Of a DNA stretch of 64,000 nucleotides, positions 55,864 to 64,000 are shown piece by piece. Position numbers and translations under genes: made by a program. The stretch's first letter is position 1, and each line of letters starts with the position of its first letter. The DNA comes from Strongylocentrotus purpuratus (Eukaryota > Echinodermata > Echinoidea > Camarodonta > Strongylocentrotidae): assembly GCF_000002235.5 (NCBI RefSeq), contig NW_022145601.1:8247660-8311659 (forward strand). Direction: 5' to 3'. A model generated the notes under the pieces. That model was not told where the DNA came from. It was given only the letters and a program-made list of their open reading frames with translations, and made no database searches.

Positions 55864-57884
55864 GATGTAAAGGGTTAGGAAATTACCCTGTGACCTGTAG
55901 AGGGCGGCGGAGTGCTAAGACAAGCCGGCACTCTTTGCTTGGCTCTCTCACAGGTGAGTTGACCAAACTTGAACCACTGTTATGTTTAGTAAATATTAAT
56001 ATTGTTATGCTAGAGATTTGTTATGTACATATGTGTATTGTGTCAGAACGATTTCAGTAGTTATTTTGATATATCATGTGGGTTGATATGATTATATTGG
56101 AAACGAGGATTTAATGTTAAACTGTGTGATGCTTAGCGCTTTGATTTGTTATATGCATTTACATTGTAGTACATGGTTATGTACACTTAATAAGTTGAAC
56201 GCGCGGTACCAAAATTGGGTGTAGTGCGTGCGCGCTAATGTTGTGCCTGGTCCCAGGGCCAGGACCAGGACCAGGGTACGCTCTAATTGATGTGATGAGT
56301 ATAAGTCTTGGTTTAGGAATGAGGTCAGTAAGAACGGTAGGGAGCATAGAAAAGAAGTGCTTATAATAGAAGTTGAGTGTTTAAAAGTATTGCATGTTGT
56401 TGTATTTTGGTTGCTAAGCTAGGGGGTATTAGTCTAATTATTATGTAGCCATTTCAGGGTTTCTAGCGCCCTCTATCATTGTAAACCTTATTTCTTATTT
56501 TGCAGATTGCTATAAAAGAATTATTGTTACATGTTAAATTGAGATGGAATAATAGGAGTAAGAGCAATGTTTAGGGTTAGACCAGGAGATTATTGGAGTT
56601 TGTTTGGAAGTAAGAAAAGTATGGAAGATAAATATATGAATGTGTTGCTTTATATGAGGTTTATATCGACTGTTACTTCTAGTTGTTTAAGTATTTGGGT
56701 CAGGTATTTACCTGTGTTAATGTTGAGAGTTTCAGCTACACTGTTGCTCATAACGGTGGAATATTTTTTTTTATCCCAATTTATGGAATTATTTTAAAAA
56801 TAATTTAAAAATACTAGATCTAGATAATAGTATACAGTCTCAGATTTTATTGAATAATAATTTGCCAATATGTGTTTTGCGTGACTGCTAAAGCATGTAT
56901 ATTATGCTACTATGTTTATTAACTAGGGGACCTATGCCCTTAAGTCATAAATGACAGTAATGAGGATTAATGCCTCACAAAAGGGCACTAATGTAGCACA
57001 TCGACACGGTGTTGATCCTGGGGCCTCACAGTTACGAGGCCATTGCTTTGTCACCGAACCATGACTGTACGCAGCGGGGGCTATGGTAGGGGGCAGTTTC
57101 CATAAATTTAAAAAAAAACAGAAAATGCAATAAATTTTCAATAATTTATTGCATTCTACCCCGGTCCCCAACATAAAAAAATCTTTTGTGTGCCCATGCC
57201 TTGAGCCATAATGCATGGCCGTCCTGAGGATATTTTTATGTTGGGGACCGGGGTAGAATGCAATAAATTATTGAAAATTTATTGCATTTTCTGTTTTTTT
57301 TTTAATTTATGGAAACTGCCCCCTACCATAGCCCCCGCTGCGTACAGTCATGGTTCAGTGACAAAGCAATGGCCTCGTAACTGTGAGGCCCCAGGATCAA
57401 CACCGTGTCGATGTGCTATATCAGAGCCCTTTTGTGAGGCATTAATCCTCATTACTGTCATTTATGACTTAAGGGCATAGGTCCCCTAGTTGATAAACAT
57501 AGTAGCATAATATACATGCTTTAGCAGTCACGCAAAACACATATTGGCAAATTATTATTCAATAAAATCTGAGACTGTATACTATTATCTAGATCTAGTA
57601 TTTTTAAATTATTTTTAAAATAATTCCATAAATTGGGATAAAAAAAAATATTCCACCGTTATGAGCAACAGTGTATATTGTACTGTGGCAATTGGTTTTT
57701 AAAGGGCAAATTTACTCGTTTAATATTTGATAATATGACATGTTTTGGGGAATGCATGATCTCCATGATTATCGGCATTAATGATTCGAATGTGTCTGTT
57801 ACTGGTTACTACTAATAAAGACTCTTTGCTTGGCCCTCTCACAGGATCTGTCTGTCATTGATTTCGAGTTCTTGACCACCTCAC
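55864..57884 (+). mobile_element. LTR-like insertion (possible solo LTR) carrying a large foldback
   Basis: It interrupts ttcatatcatcaac, continuous at 19127, with atc repeated on both sides. It begins gatgtaaagggttagg. A 24-bp sequence actctttgcttggctctctc plus acag occurs near its left end (55930) and, with one change, near its right end (57821), the latter just after AATAAAG. This layout suggests a retroelement terminal repeat with a polyadenylation signal, but no coding frame or family was recognised and the 3-bp duplication is shorter than usual for LTR elements. It is young, since the paralogous block lacks it. It contains the foldback at 56737-57675. Confidence 0.45.
56737..57675. repeat. 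Large foldback: two 443-bp inverted arms around a 53-bp loop
   Basis: The left arm 56737-57179 and right arm 57233-57675 are near-perfect reverse complements of equal length, from tacactgttgctcataacgg to cccaacataaaaa. Each arm contains a full tRNA-derived SINE-like body (catggttcggtgacaaagca and aggcattaatcctcattact on the minus strand of the left arm). The mirrored 94- and 89-aa frames are shadows of this structure. Confidence 0.88.
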
Positions 57885-58078
57885 ATCATCAACATATTTT
57901 AACATTTCATCAATGTCTTAAACTTAAATACATGGCTCTGAAAATATTCTATAAGCAATTCTTTTTCAAAAAAATGAAATCAGAAGTGTGAATCTGCCTC
58001 TTTTAAGATGTTTAAAATGTAGTTATTATAGCAATAGTTCTTAAAGATTGAGCCTGCACAAGATCTTGGCGCTTAATC
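57885..58078. other. Tail-to-tail spacer between A5 and B5, second part
   Basis: Host sequence resuming after the insertion, matching 19128-19322; no gene recognised. Confidence 0.6.
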
Positions 58079-58596
58079 CTGTTAGACGCAGCTCGAAATA
58101 CTCCGAGTTGAGCGCTGCGAAACTCTGTCTATGTGATGACAATTATGAAGGGATTGAATCTTAGCTCTTGAACGAAAATCTCTGTCTCTACGATGATATA
58201 TATGAAGGGAATAAATCTTTGCTCTTGAACTTAATGTACGCAGCTCGAAATATTTCGGGGAACCGTCACGAAACACTCTGTCTCTGCGATTATTTATGAA
58301 GGAAACACATCTTAGCACTTGAACTTGTTTGACGCAGCTCGAAATATTTCGAGAAAACTGTAACGAAACTCTCTGTCTCTACGACGATATATGAAAGCAA
58401 TACATCTTAGCACTTGAACTTGTTTGACGCAGCTCGAAATAGTTCGAGAAAACTGTTACGAAACTCTCTGTCTCTACGATGATATATGAGAGCAATACAT
58501 CTTAGCACTTGAACTTGTTTGACGCAGCTCGAAATATTTCGATGAAACTATTACGAAACTCTCTGTCTCTACGATGATATATGAAGGAAACACAAT
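58079..58596 (-). repeat. Tandem copies of the terminal segment downstream of B5 (5 copies)
   Basis: Anchors at about 58089, 58243, 58336, 58432 and 58526, against 58620 in the gene. One unit more than at B1, its recent duplicate, so copy number changed after the segmental duplication. Confidence 0.82.
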
Positions 58597-59515
58597 TTAG
58601 CACTTGAATTTGTTTGACGCAGCTCGAAATATTTCGAGGAAGGTGTTGCGGAACTCCCTATCTCTATGATGATATATGAAAGGATTGAGTGCAGCAGAAA
58701 TAGCTAGTGCTACCAGGACACAAAGATTTAGATAGACCACAGAGGCTTCGTCCGCTAGCGGCGTTATCTGAAGACCAAAAGAACACAAGGACACCAATTA
58801 TGATGCCAGTTGTCTTGACCGCTTTGAGCCTGCGCTCCACCGCTGCCGGTGCGACGCAGTTATTTTGATCGTTGATTGTTTGATTCGCTATGGCTCTTGC
58901 CTGCCTTACGGCGATCTGCATTATGCGGAGGTTAGAGACGACAATCACCAACCGTGTAAGGACCAAAAGTGAGACGATGACCAAGCTGAATATTACGAAC
59001 CCGAGGCTGTGCGGCTCTCTACCGCGGTTGGCATTTTGAACTTCGTTTAGGTCAATGTAACCGCGTAATACGAGAAAGATCAGGCTAATTATCCAAATGG
59101 ATGCTATCGCGTAATCAACGCGTTTCGGAGTAACCAATGTAGGATATCTAAGCGGTTTTGTTACTGCAATATACCGGTCTACGGTAAGGGCAACAATGTG
59201 GAGCAGTGTACTCGAAGACAAAGTGGAAATTGGTAACCGTAGCAAGTCTGCCATGTTAGGGTACCAGGTCTTTTGCGAGAATACGGCTGGGTAGCAGTCA
59301 CGAGCAAGAGCCACACTTGACACCATATCATTTACTGCTAGACTTGTTAGAATACAGTTCGTCGGCGTTCGTAGATTGTAGTTTTTGTAAACGGCCAAGA
59401 CAACGAACAAATTCCCAATGATGATGAACGGTGCCAGCACAGCGATGATTGTCAACATTAGCGCAAAGAAAAGCCCACTGTCGTGCAGGTTTTGGTAATA
59501 GGTAGAATTCATCAT
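58597..59515 (-). pseudogene. Family-B class A GPCR, copy B5, broken by a 23-bp deletion
   Basis: Open from MMNSTYYQNL through TM1-TM5 (SLAVNDMVSS, DRYIAVTKPLRY, GYIDLNEVQN, VRQARAIANQ) to FFWS in TM6. The frame breaks near 58773, where agtgaagaacacgatgta and the next five bases of the sister genes are missing. TM7 and the tail (NPFIYHHRDREF to KFKC) continue in another frame. The break differs from that of its twin B1, so the two were disabled independently after duplication. Divergent from A6. Confidence 0.85.
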
Positions 59516-61226
59516 TTTTACCTCATTCTCTCTTGGTAAAACAATTTACTCTAGCTCTTTCTATCCTCCTCGAATTATGATACGATATATTATATTTGTT
59601 ATTTAGCGCCTCGCTTTTGGATTTTAGCCGGTCAAATCCCTAGAAAACTTTTCCGCTGTCCGTCGCGAATCAAACGCCAGGCTCGACACACACCAGTGTC
59701 TTAACAGATATTTCTTGTAGGCACCGACACGGGCAGTCTGTTCGGTACGCAAAAATAAATAAATATTGCGCTATGCTGGGTCTGTGTATCTGGTTCACTG
59801 TTAAAGTTCCAATATTAAATCCGTGTGACCTTCAAAACTATCATCTGATGATGTACTTGTCCGCGAGAAAATATAAAAGGTTAGGCCCCAAATCTGGGTT
59901 TGGCTGCCGGACTAACAAGGCCGTGTCGCATTGTGGAGTGCGGGTTGCTGAAACTCTTGAAATATAGATAGATCTTTCTTTTGCTCAATATGCTTCGACT
60001 GAAAGAGCTGATGCAGTTCCTGAAATCATATTCCAGACAAACAAAAATAAAATTAAGTCAACATTTTCAGAACTCATCCCCCCGGTTTTTGAAAATCCTG
60101 GATCAGTCCTTACAAGGTAACTGAAGTCAAGATGTCAAGTTCATGAATTGCGAAAACACAACATCTCATGAATAAAGTAGGGGTCTGTCCTTTCTGCGTC
60201 TTTCACAGATTTTGATAATCCTGTCGGAAATGTTTTGATGAGGAAGCTAGGATATTGACAGCATATACGTGCTACAACACGAAATGATCCACGCTCCCTC
60301 TCCTTTCCTCAGTAAATTAGTATCAGAAATCTGCGCTCGTCAGCTTGCTTGATAGCTTGCACTTCAAAAGTAAATAAACCTGCGTCATATCACAGTTCAA
60401 TAATTTTTTATTCTTTTAGGTAAGTAGTTCCTTACAGTAACAGAATCGCGCATCAACAGAAGAATACGCGATACTTTGACTTTATCGTGTCTTTAATTCA
60501 TGTATTTATTGAGAGCATCCGATGAAAGGTTTTAAATAAAAAAGTAGAAACCGTAACAAAAGCAGTGTCAGTCAATCTATCCTAGAATTTCATTAGGTGG
60601 GATTGCATATCCGCCCTATAGTCTCGCTTGCTCGCAGTCTTTTCCACTTTCCTCATTTGAGAAAAATATTGATACTAGCAATATCTCATGTCACGTACAT
60701 AAAATATGTCCAAAGGCCTTATTGTAATTACAATTTTTAAGCGACAGCCTGGTAATCATGAAGGTGTTGATAATACTTGTAACTCTATCCTCATGAAAGA
60801 CTTGGAAATCGGGGAAGGGGTGGGGTGGCACAATCGCCTCGTGCCCCCCCTGTTTTAAAGGAATATAGTATAATTTTTTTTGGGGGGGGATGGGGGGGGG
60901 GGTGGGTACTAGTACAACTAATATAACTAGAGGGGCTACAATATCGCACACACAAAAAGCTTATTATTATGAGTGAAATTAGAAGCGAAATTGATCAAAG
61001 AATAAAGAACACTTCGCTGAAACCAGAGGGGCATTACCTCATAAGGTAGAGTGTGTGCGCGCGGGTGTGTGTGTGTGCGTGTGTGCGTGCTTGCATGAGA
61101 AGGATATATATATATATATTAATATAGAGTATACTTTGCAGTTACCGAGTCTCCGTAAATTATTTTGTAGAACCAAATAAATTTAGTTCTACATCCAATT
61201 TCTCTTGACCACGTCAGTGCTGTCGT

Positions 61227-61398
61227 CAGGCACGTAGCCAGAGTTCGATGTTGGGGGGGGGGGCACTTACATGTAATCGATCGAGGTAAAAAAAAAAGGG
61301 GTCTAAAAAAAAAAAACCGATCTTGGACATTTTAGGGGGGCACGTTCCCCCCTAAAACCTCGTGCCCCCCTTCCCCCCCCCCCATGGCTACGCGCCTG
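61227..61398. mobile_element. hAT-like MITE (172 bp), copy 2
   Basis: Ends CAGGCACGTAGCCA and, inverted, CAGGCGCGTAGCCA, with perfect 8-bp target duplications gctgtcgt at 61219-61226 and 61399-61406. It is the same insertion as 22394-22557, copied with the segmental duplication. Confidence 0.85.
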
Positions 61399-61511
61399 GC
61401 TGTCGTGAGTGTTTCCGAACATGCTGAAGATTGTTCTGCATAAAGAAGGCATGAAGATACTTCAAAGATAACCAGGTAAATCATTAAAAACCAAGTTAGA
61501 AAAAAACACCT

Positions 61512-61665
61512 GTGGACCGACGGCTTTAAGTCCTCTTCGGCTGACGCGGTAATGAGGAATAATGCCTTACAAAAAGGGCACTGTAGTGTATTAACTTAGT
61601 CTTGAACCCGGGACTTCTCGGTTACGAGACCACTACCCTACCACTGGGCCATCGCGCTTCTTTAA
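61512..61665 (-). mobile_element. tRNA-derived SINE in the B5/A6 spacer
   Basis: The most complete copy of this SINE in the head-to-head spacers: tRNA-like head near 61665 (GCGCGATGGCCCAGTGG), then B box GGTTCAAGACT, then cagtgccctttttgtaaggc on the minus strand, ending near GCCGTCGGTCC. Confidence 0.65.
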
Positions 61666-62218
61666 TTACTTTTGCCATTGCTCGTTCCAGGATCATTACC
61701 AGTTTTTGTTGACTGGATTTCTATGTATCAACATGCTGAGAGCAAGTTCGTGAGTTATGAACAGCGTAGGTTTTCTTTCATACGACGTACATCATTTTAT
61801 TTTATTTTAATTGCGGGAACAGCTCAATGTTGGATAGCCAGGCAGAGATTATATCTGACAACCTAACACGAGTTAATAACCGTAATGCCTCTTAATTGAA
61901 CACTTTGTCAACATACAATCGCTCACATTACGCGGTGTATGGCGGGAATTGCATGATACGCTGTCCGGAGATGTTCCATTTTGGTTCTGCCATCGGCTCG
62001 ATCATTGGACTAGCCAGAAATGAAACCAGCTTGCACTTACATTTAGTTCTTTGAAATGCCACTAACAAATGTTGTTCATGTGCAGATATAACCCAGTAAA
62101 TACTTTTGTCTAAATTAGCTTGGCCAGTCCTATTTTGTGAGACATTCAGATAAATCGCAGTCCATGAATCTGGATCTTCACTAGCCTATTTCATTACAAT
62201 TGAAAGAGTATTATCGCA

Positions 62219-63166
62219 ATGAATGAAAGTACGGAATCAGCTCTTTTTGCACATCATCAATTTGCTGGCAAAATAGTTGTCTTGGTATGTATTACTCCTG
62301 TCGTACCTCGCGTCATCGTCAGCAACGTCCTGTTAGTGTTAGCAGTTTACAGACAGTACAGCCTCCGAACACCAACAAATGCCATTATTGTGAGCCTTGC
62401 CATCTCTAATCTCCTCGACGCCCTTGTTGGGATTCCACTGCATATGTATGAATCCGTCTTTGAATTCGATGCATCGTGCGAAAAAAATACTCGTTACTAT
62501 ACTTTACCCTTGTATGCACTATCTGGTGTTTCGTTTAGTCACATTGTAGCGTTGACTGCAGATCGATTCATAGCTGTTACGAAGCCGTTACGTTATGCCA
62601 GCCTGGTGACATATAGGCGCATTGCCATCGTTCTGGGATGTCTTTGGCTTCTTAGTATTTTGTTTAACACCGCCCGATCTGTTAGCTCAGCACATGAATC
62701 ACATACAAGTGTAGACCAGAAAGCAACGGACTGTAGGGCGCCCTTAACTGGGACGACGAACGTAACCTTTACCTGTTTGTTAGTTTGTGTGATCGTGATT
62801 TCAATGGTTGCGCTGCTTGTCATCAATGCTAAGATTCTTCACATCGCAGTGAAACAAGCGAGAAAGATTGCGAGTCAAAGAGTGATCATCCAGTTCCAAC
62901 AGCAGCAACTCCCAGTACAAGATGACCGATTGAAAGCATTTAAGACTGTCTCCCTTGTCGTGACAGTCTTCATTTTCTTCTGGTTTCCGTTTCCCCTGTA
63001 TCTCATATTGCGGCTTACAACGCACATATCACCTTTTAATATTATAGTATACAGCCATTTCTTACTGGTAATGCATACAATAAGTTTGGTTGTTAATCCT
63101 ATCATCTACGGCTTCAGAGATCGGGCTTTTCGAAAGGCCTTTCAAAATATCTTGCGTCAGTTTTGA
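62219..63166 (+). CDS. Family-A class A GPCR, copy A6 (315 aa, intact)
   Basis: Twin of A2 with about eight changes: KIVVLVCITPVVPRVIVS in TM1 (Arg replaces Cys at the TM1 start), NAIIVS for NAILVS, FEFDAS for FKFDAS, LWLLSIL for LWPLSIL and SPFNIIV for SPFTIIV. It shares the shortened first extracellular loop CEKNTRYY and SVDQKATDCRAP in loop 2. Motifs are intact: RTPTN, SNLLDALV, DRFIAVTKPLRY, FWFPFP, NPIIYGF. It sits head to head with broken B5. Confidence 0.9.
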   Translation: MNESTESALFAHHQFAGKIVVLVCITPVVPRVIVSNVLLVLAVYRQYSLRTPTNAIIVSLAISNLLDALVGIPLHMYESVFEFDASCEKNTRYYTLPLYALSGVSFSHIVALTADRFIAVTKPLRYASLVTYRRIAIVLGCLWLLSILFNTARSVSSAHESHTSVDQKATDCRAPLTGTTNVTFTCLLVCVIVISMVALLVINAKILHIAVKQARKIASQRVIIQFQQQQLPVQDDRLKAFKTVSLVVTVFIFFWFPFPLYLILRLTTHISPFNIIVYSHFLLVMHTISLVVNPIIYGFRDRAFRKAFQNILRQF

Positions 63167-64000
63167 ATATCGTAGTAATCTTTCGAAGTTCGTCGTAACC
63201 CCCTGCATGACACCATTTTAGCGTGTGATCTATCCAGTTTCACATGAAAGGAGCAAAATTTGTCCTGGAAGTAACTTTACATTTATTGCAAACATCATTT
63301 CAATAACGTAAGAACGTACAAACTACAAACCTTGCTGAGGGCCTGTCAGAAGTAGCCGAACTAGCAGTAGCTCTAACTTGATTCATTGCATATGGTTGCG
63401 TTAAAAGTTGCGAACGCGTTCTTAATTCTAAATATTTAGGGCCTTGTCAGCAAGCAATGAAATTGACGATGTTTTAGGGGCTTATTCATTTGCATGCATC
63501 CTCGTTCTTGTAGCAAAGTCCTTGGTGCGTGAGCTAGATTAAGTGAAAACGACCCGACTTTGGGGTCTGATTTTGTTTTCGGGGCTCAGGGGCTAAACAC
63601 AACGGCTACGACCAGGCTGACAATCTTTTTATCAATGACTGTATTGGTCTAAGGGGTTAAATGTTATGGATAGAGTAGGATGACTATTTCGGGACAGGTT
63701 ACCAGACTATTTACTTCTCAATGATGCCGCGAGTGCAACGAGCTTCAGAGCTTGTTTTAACGCATAACGTAATTCATGTGCATCCTTAGTATCATCAATA
63801 TATGTATATACACGATTCATCAAGATGATAAATGGAAACGATAAATGAGCTATCTGATCTGATTAAGATTTTATGTCAGTGGCAGTCAGCCCCTGTTTGA
63901 TTATTGTAGCAAGGAACAAAGTGATGTGTCAAAGGAATATCTGGGCTAAAATGACTTGAAAGTAAAACGTATAATCATTAATTTCCCGCAGTCTTGTATC
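63167..64000. other. Start of the spacer downstream of A6
   Basis: Matches 24296-25129; no gene recognised. The next B gene would lie beyond the window. Confidence 0.6.

Larger units (their letters stand above)
59516..62218. promoter_or_regulatory. Head-to-head spacer B5/A6, candidate shared promoter region
   Basis: 2.7 kb, nearly identical to 20672-23347. It contains poly-T/poly-G (60877-60902), GT/AT microsatellites (61049-61122), the hAT MITE (61227-61398) and a SINE (61512-61665). Confidence 0.4.
52003..64000. repeat. Segmental duplication, second copy (A5-B5-A6 block)
   Basis: Counterpart of 1-25129, without the CACTA-like element and with a private insertion at 55864-57884. The copy is cut by the window end (64000 corresponds to about 25129). 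Confidence 0.85.

Noticed and set aside
56932-57480. Two almost identical 94- and 89-aa frames on opposite strands
   Set aside because: Produced by the inverted arms of the foldback containing SINE sequence; not genes.

Overview
The window looks like nuclear DNA of a marine invertebrate. It is AT-rich with long spacers, GT-AG introns, SINEs, several DNA-transposon families and a tandem cluster of intronless class A (rhodopsin-like) GPCR genes. Lineage-specific arrays of single-exon GPCRs of this kind, often thought to be chemosensory, are known from echinoderms and other invertebrate deuterostomes. An echinoderm is my best guess, but no sequence here fixes the taxon.

The backbone is an alternating array of two related GPCR families. 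Family A (315-318 aa, plus strand) has six intact copies: A1 at 8, A2 at 23348, A3 at 30420, A4 at 40676, A5 at 52010 and A6 at 62219. It also has one 3' fragment at 27432. Family B (about 314 aa, minus strand) has five copies, but only B3 (36983-37927) is open. B1, B4 and B5 each show one small frame-breaking deletion, and B2 is a decayed pseudogene. Each repeat unit is B<- about 2.7 kb ->A (head to head). Units are separated by tail-to-tail spacers of several kb. Just downstream of every B gene lie 2-5 tandem copies of the last coding segment (helix 8, C-tail and stop) with a period of about 95 bp.

The block A1-B1-A2 (1-25129) is repeated almost identically as A5-B5-A6 (52003-64000, cut by the window end). 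Each copy carries its own later insertion: a 15.26-kb CACTA-like transposon in the first, and a 2-kb LTR-like insertion with a large foldback in the second. A hAT-type MITE shared by both copies predates the duplication. An assembly artefact (two haplotypes joined) is an alternative explanation.

The most striking item is the 15.26-kb EnSpm/CACTA-type element at 1205-16464. Its limits are fixed by the empty site in the second copy. It has short TIRs, a TA target duplication, and 67-bp tandem repeats rich in TTGGGTAA near both ends. It carries two apparently intact genes on the minus strand. One is an 850-aa transposase with two C2H2 fingers in a single open frame. The other is a nine-exon gene whose exons join in perfect phase into a 538-aa protein with an N-terminal SAM-like domain. 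The transposase frame lies wholly inside intron 2 of the SAM gene. This recalls maize En/Spm, where the tnpD frames lie in an intron of tnpA.

Smaller elements sit in the spacers: two TTAA-flanked MITEs, two TA-flanked MITEs, a Helitron2/HINE-like element, a tRNA-derived SINE repeated in every head-to-head spacer, and assorted microsatellites.
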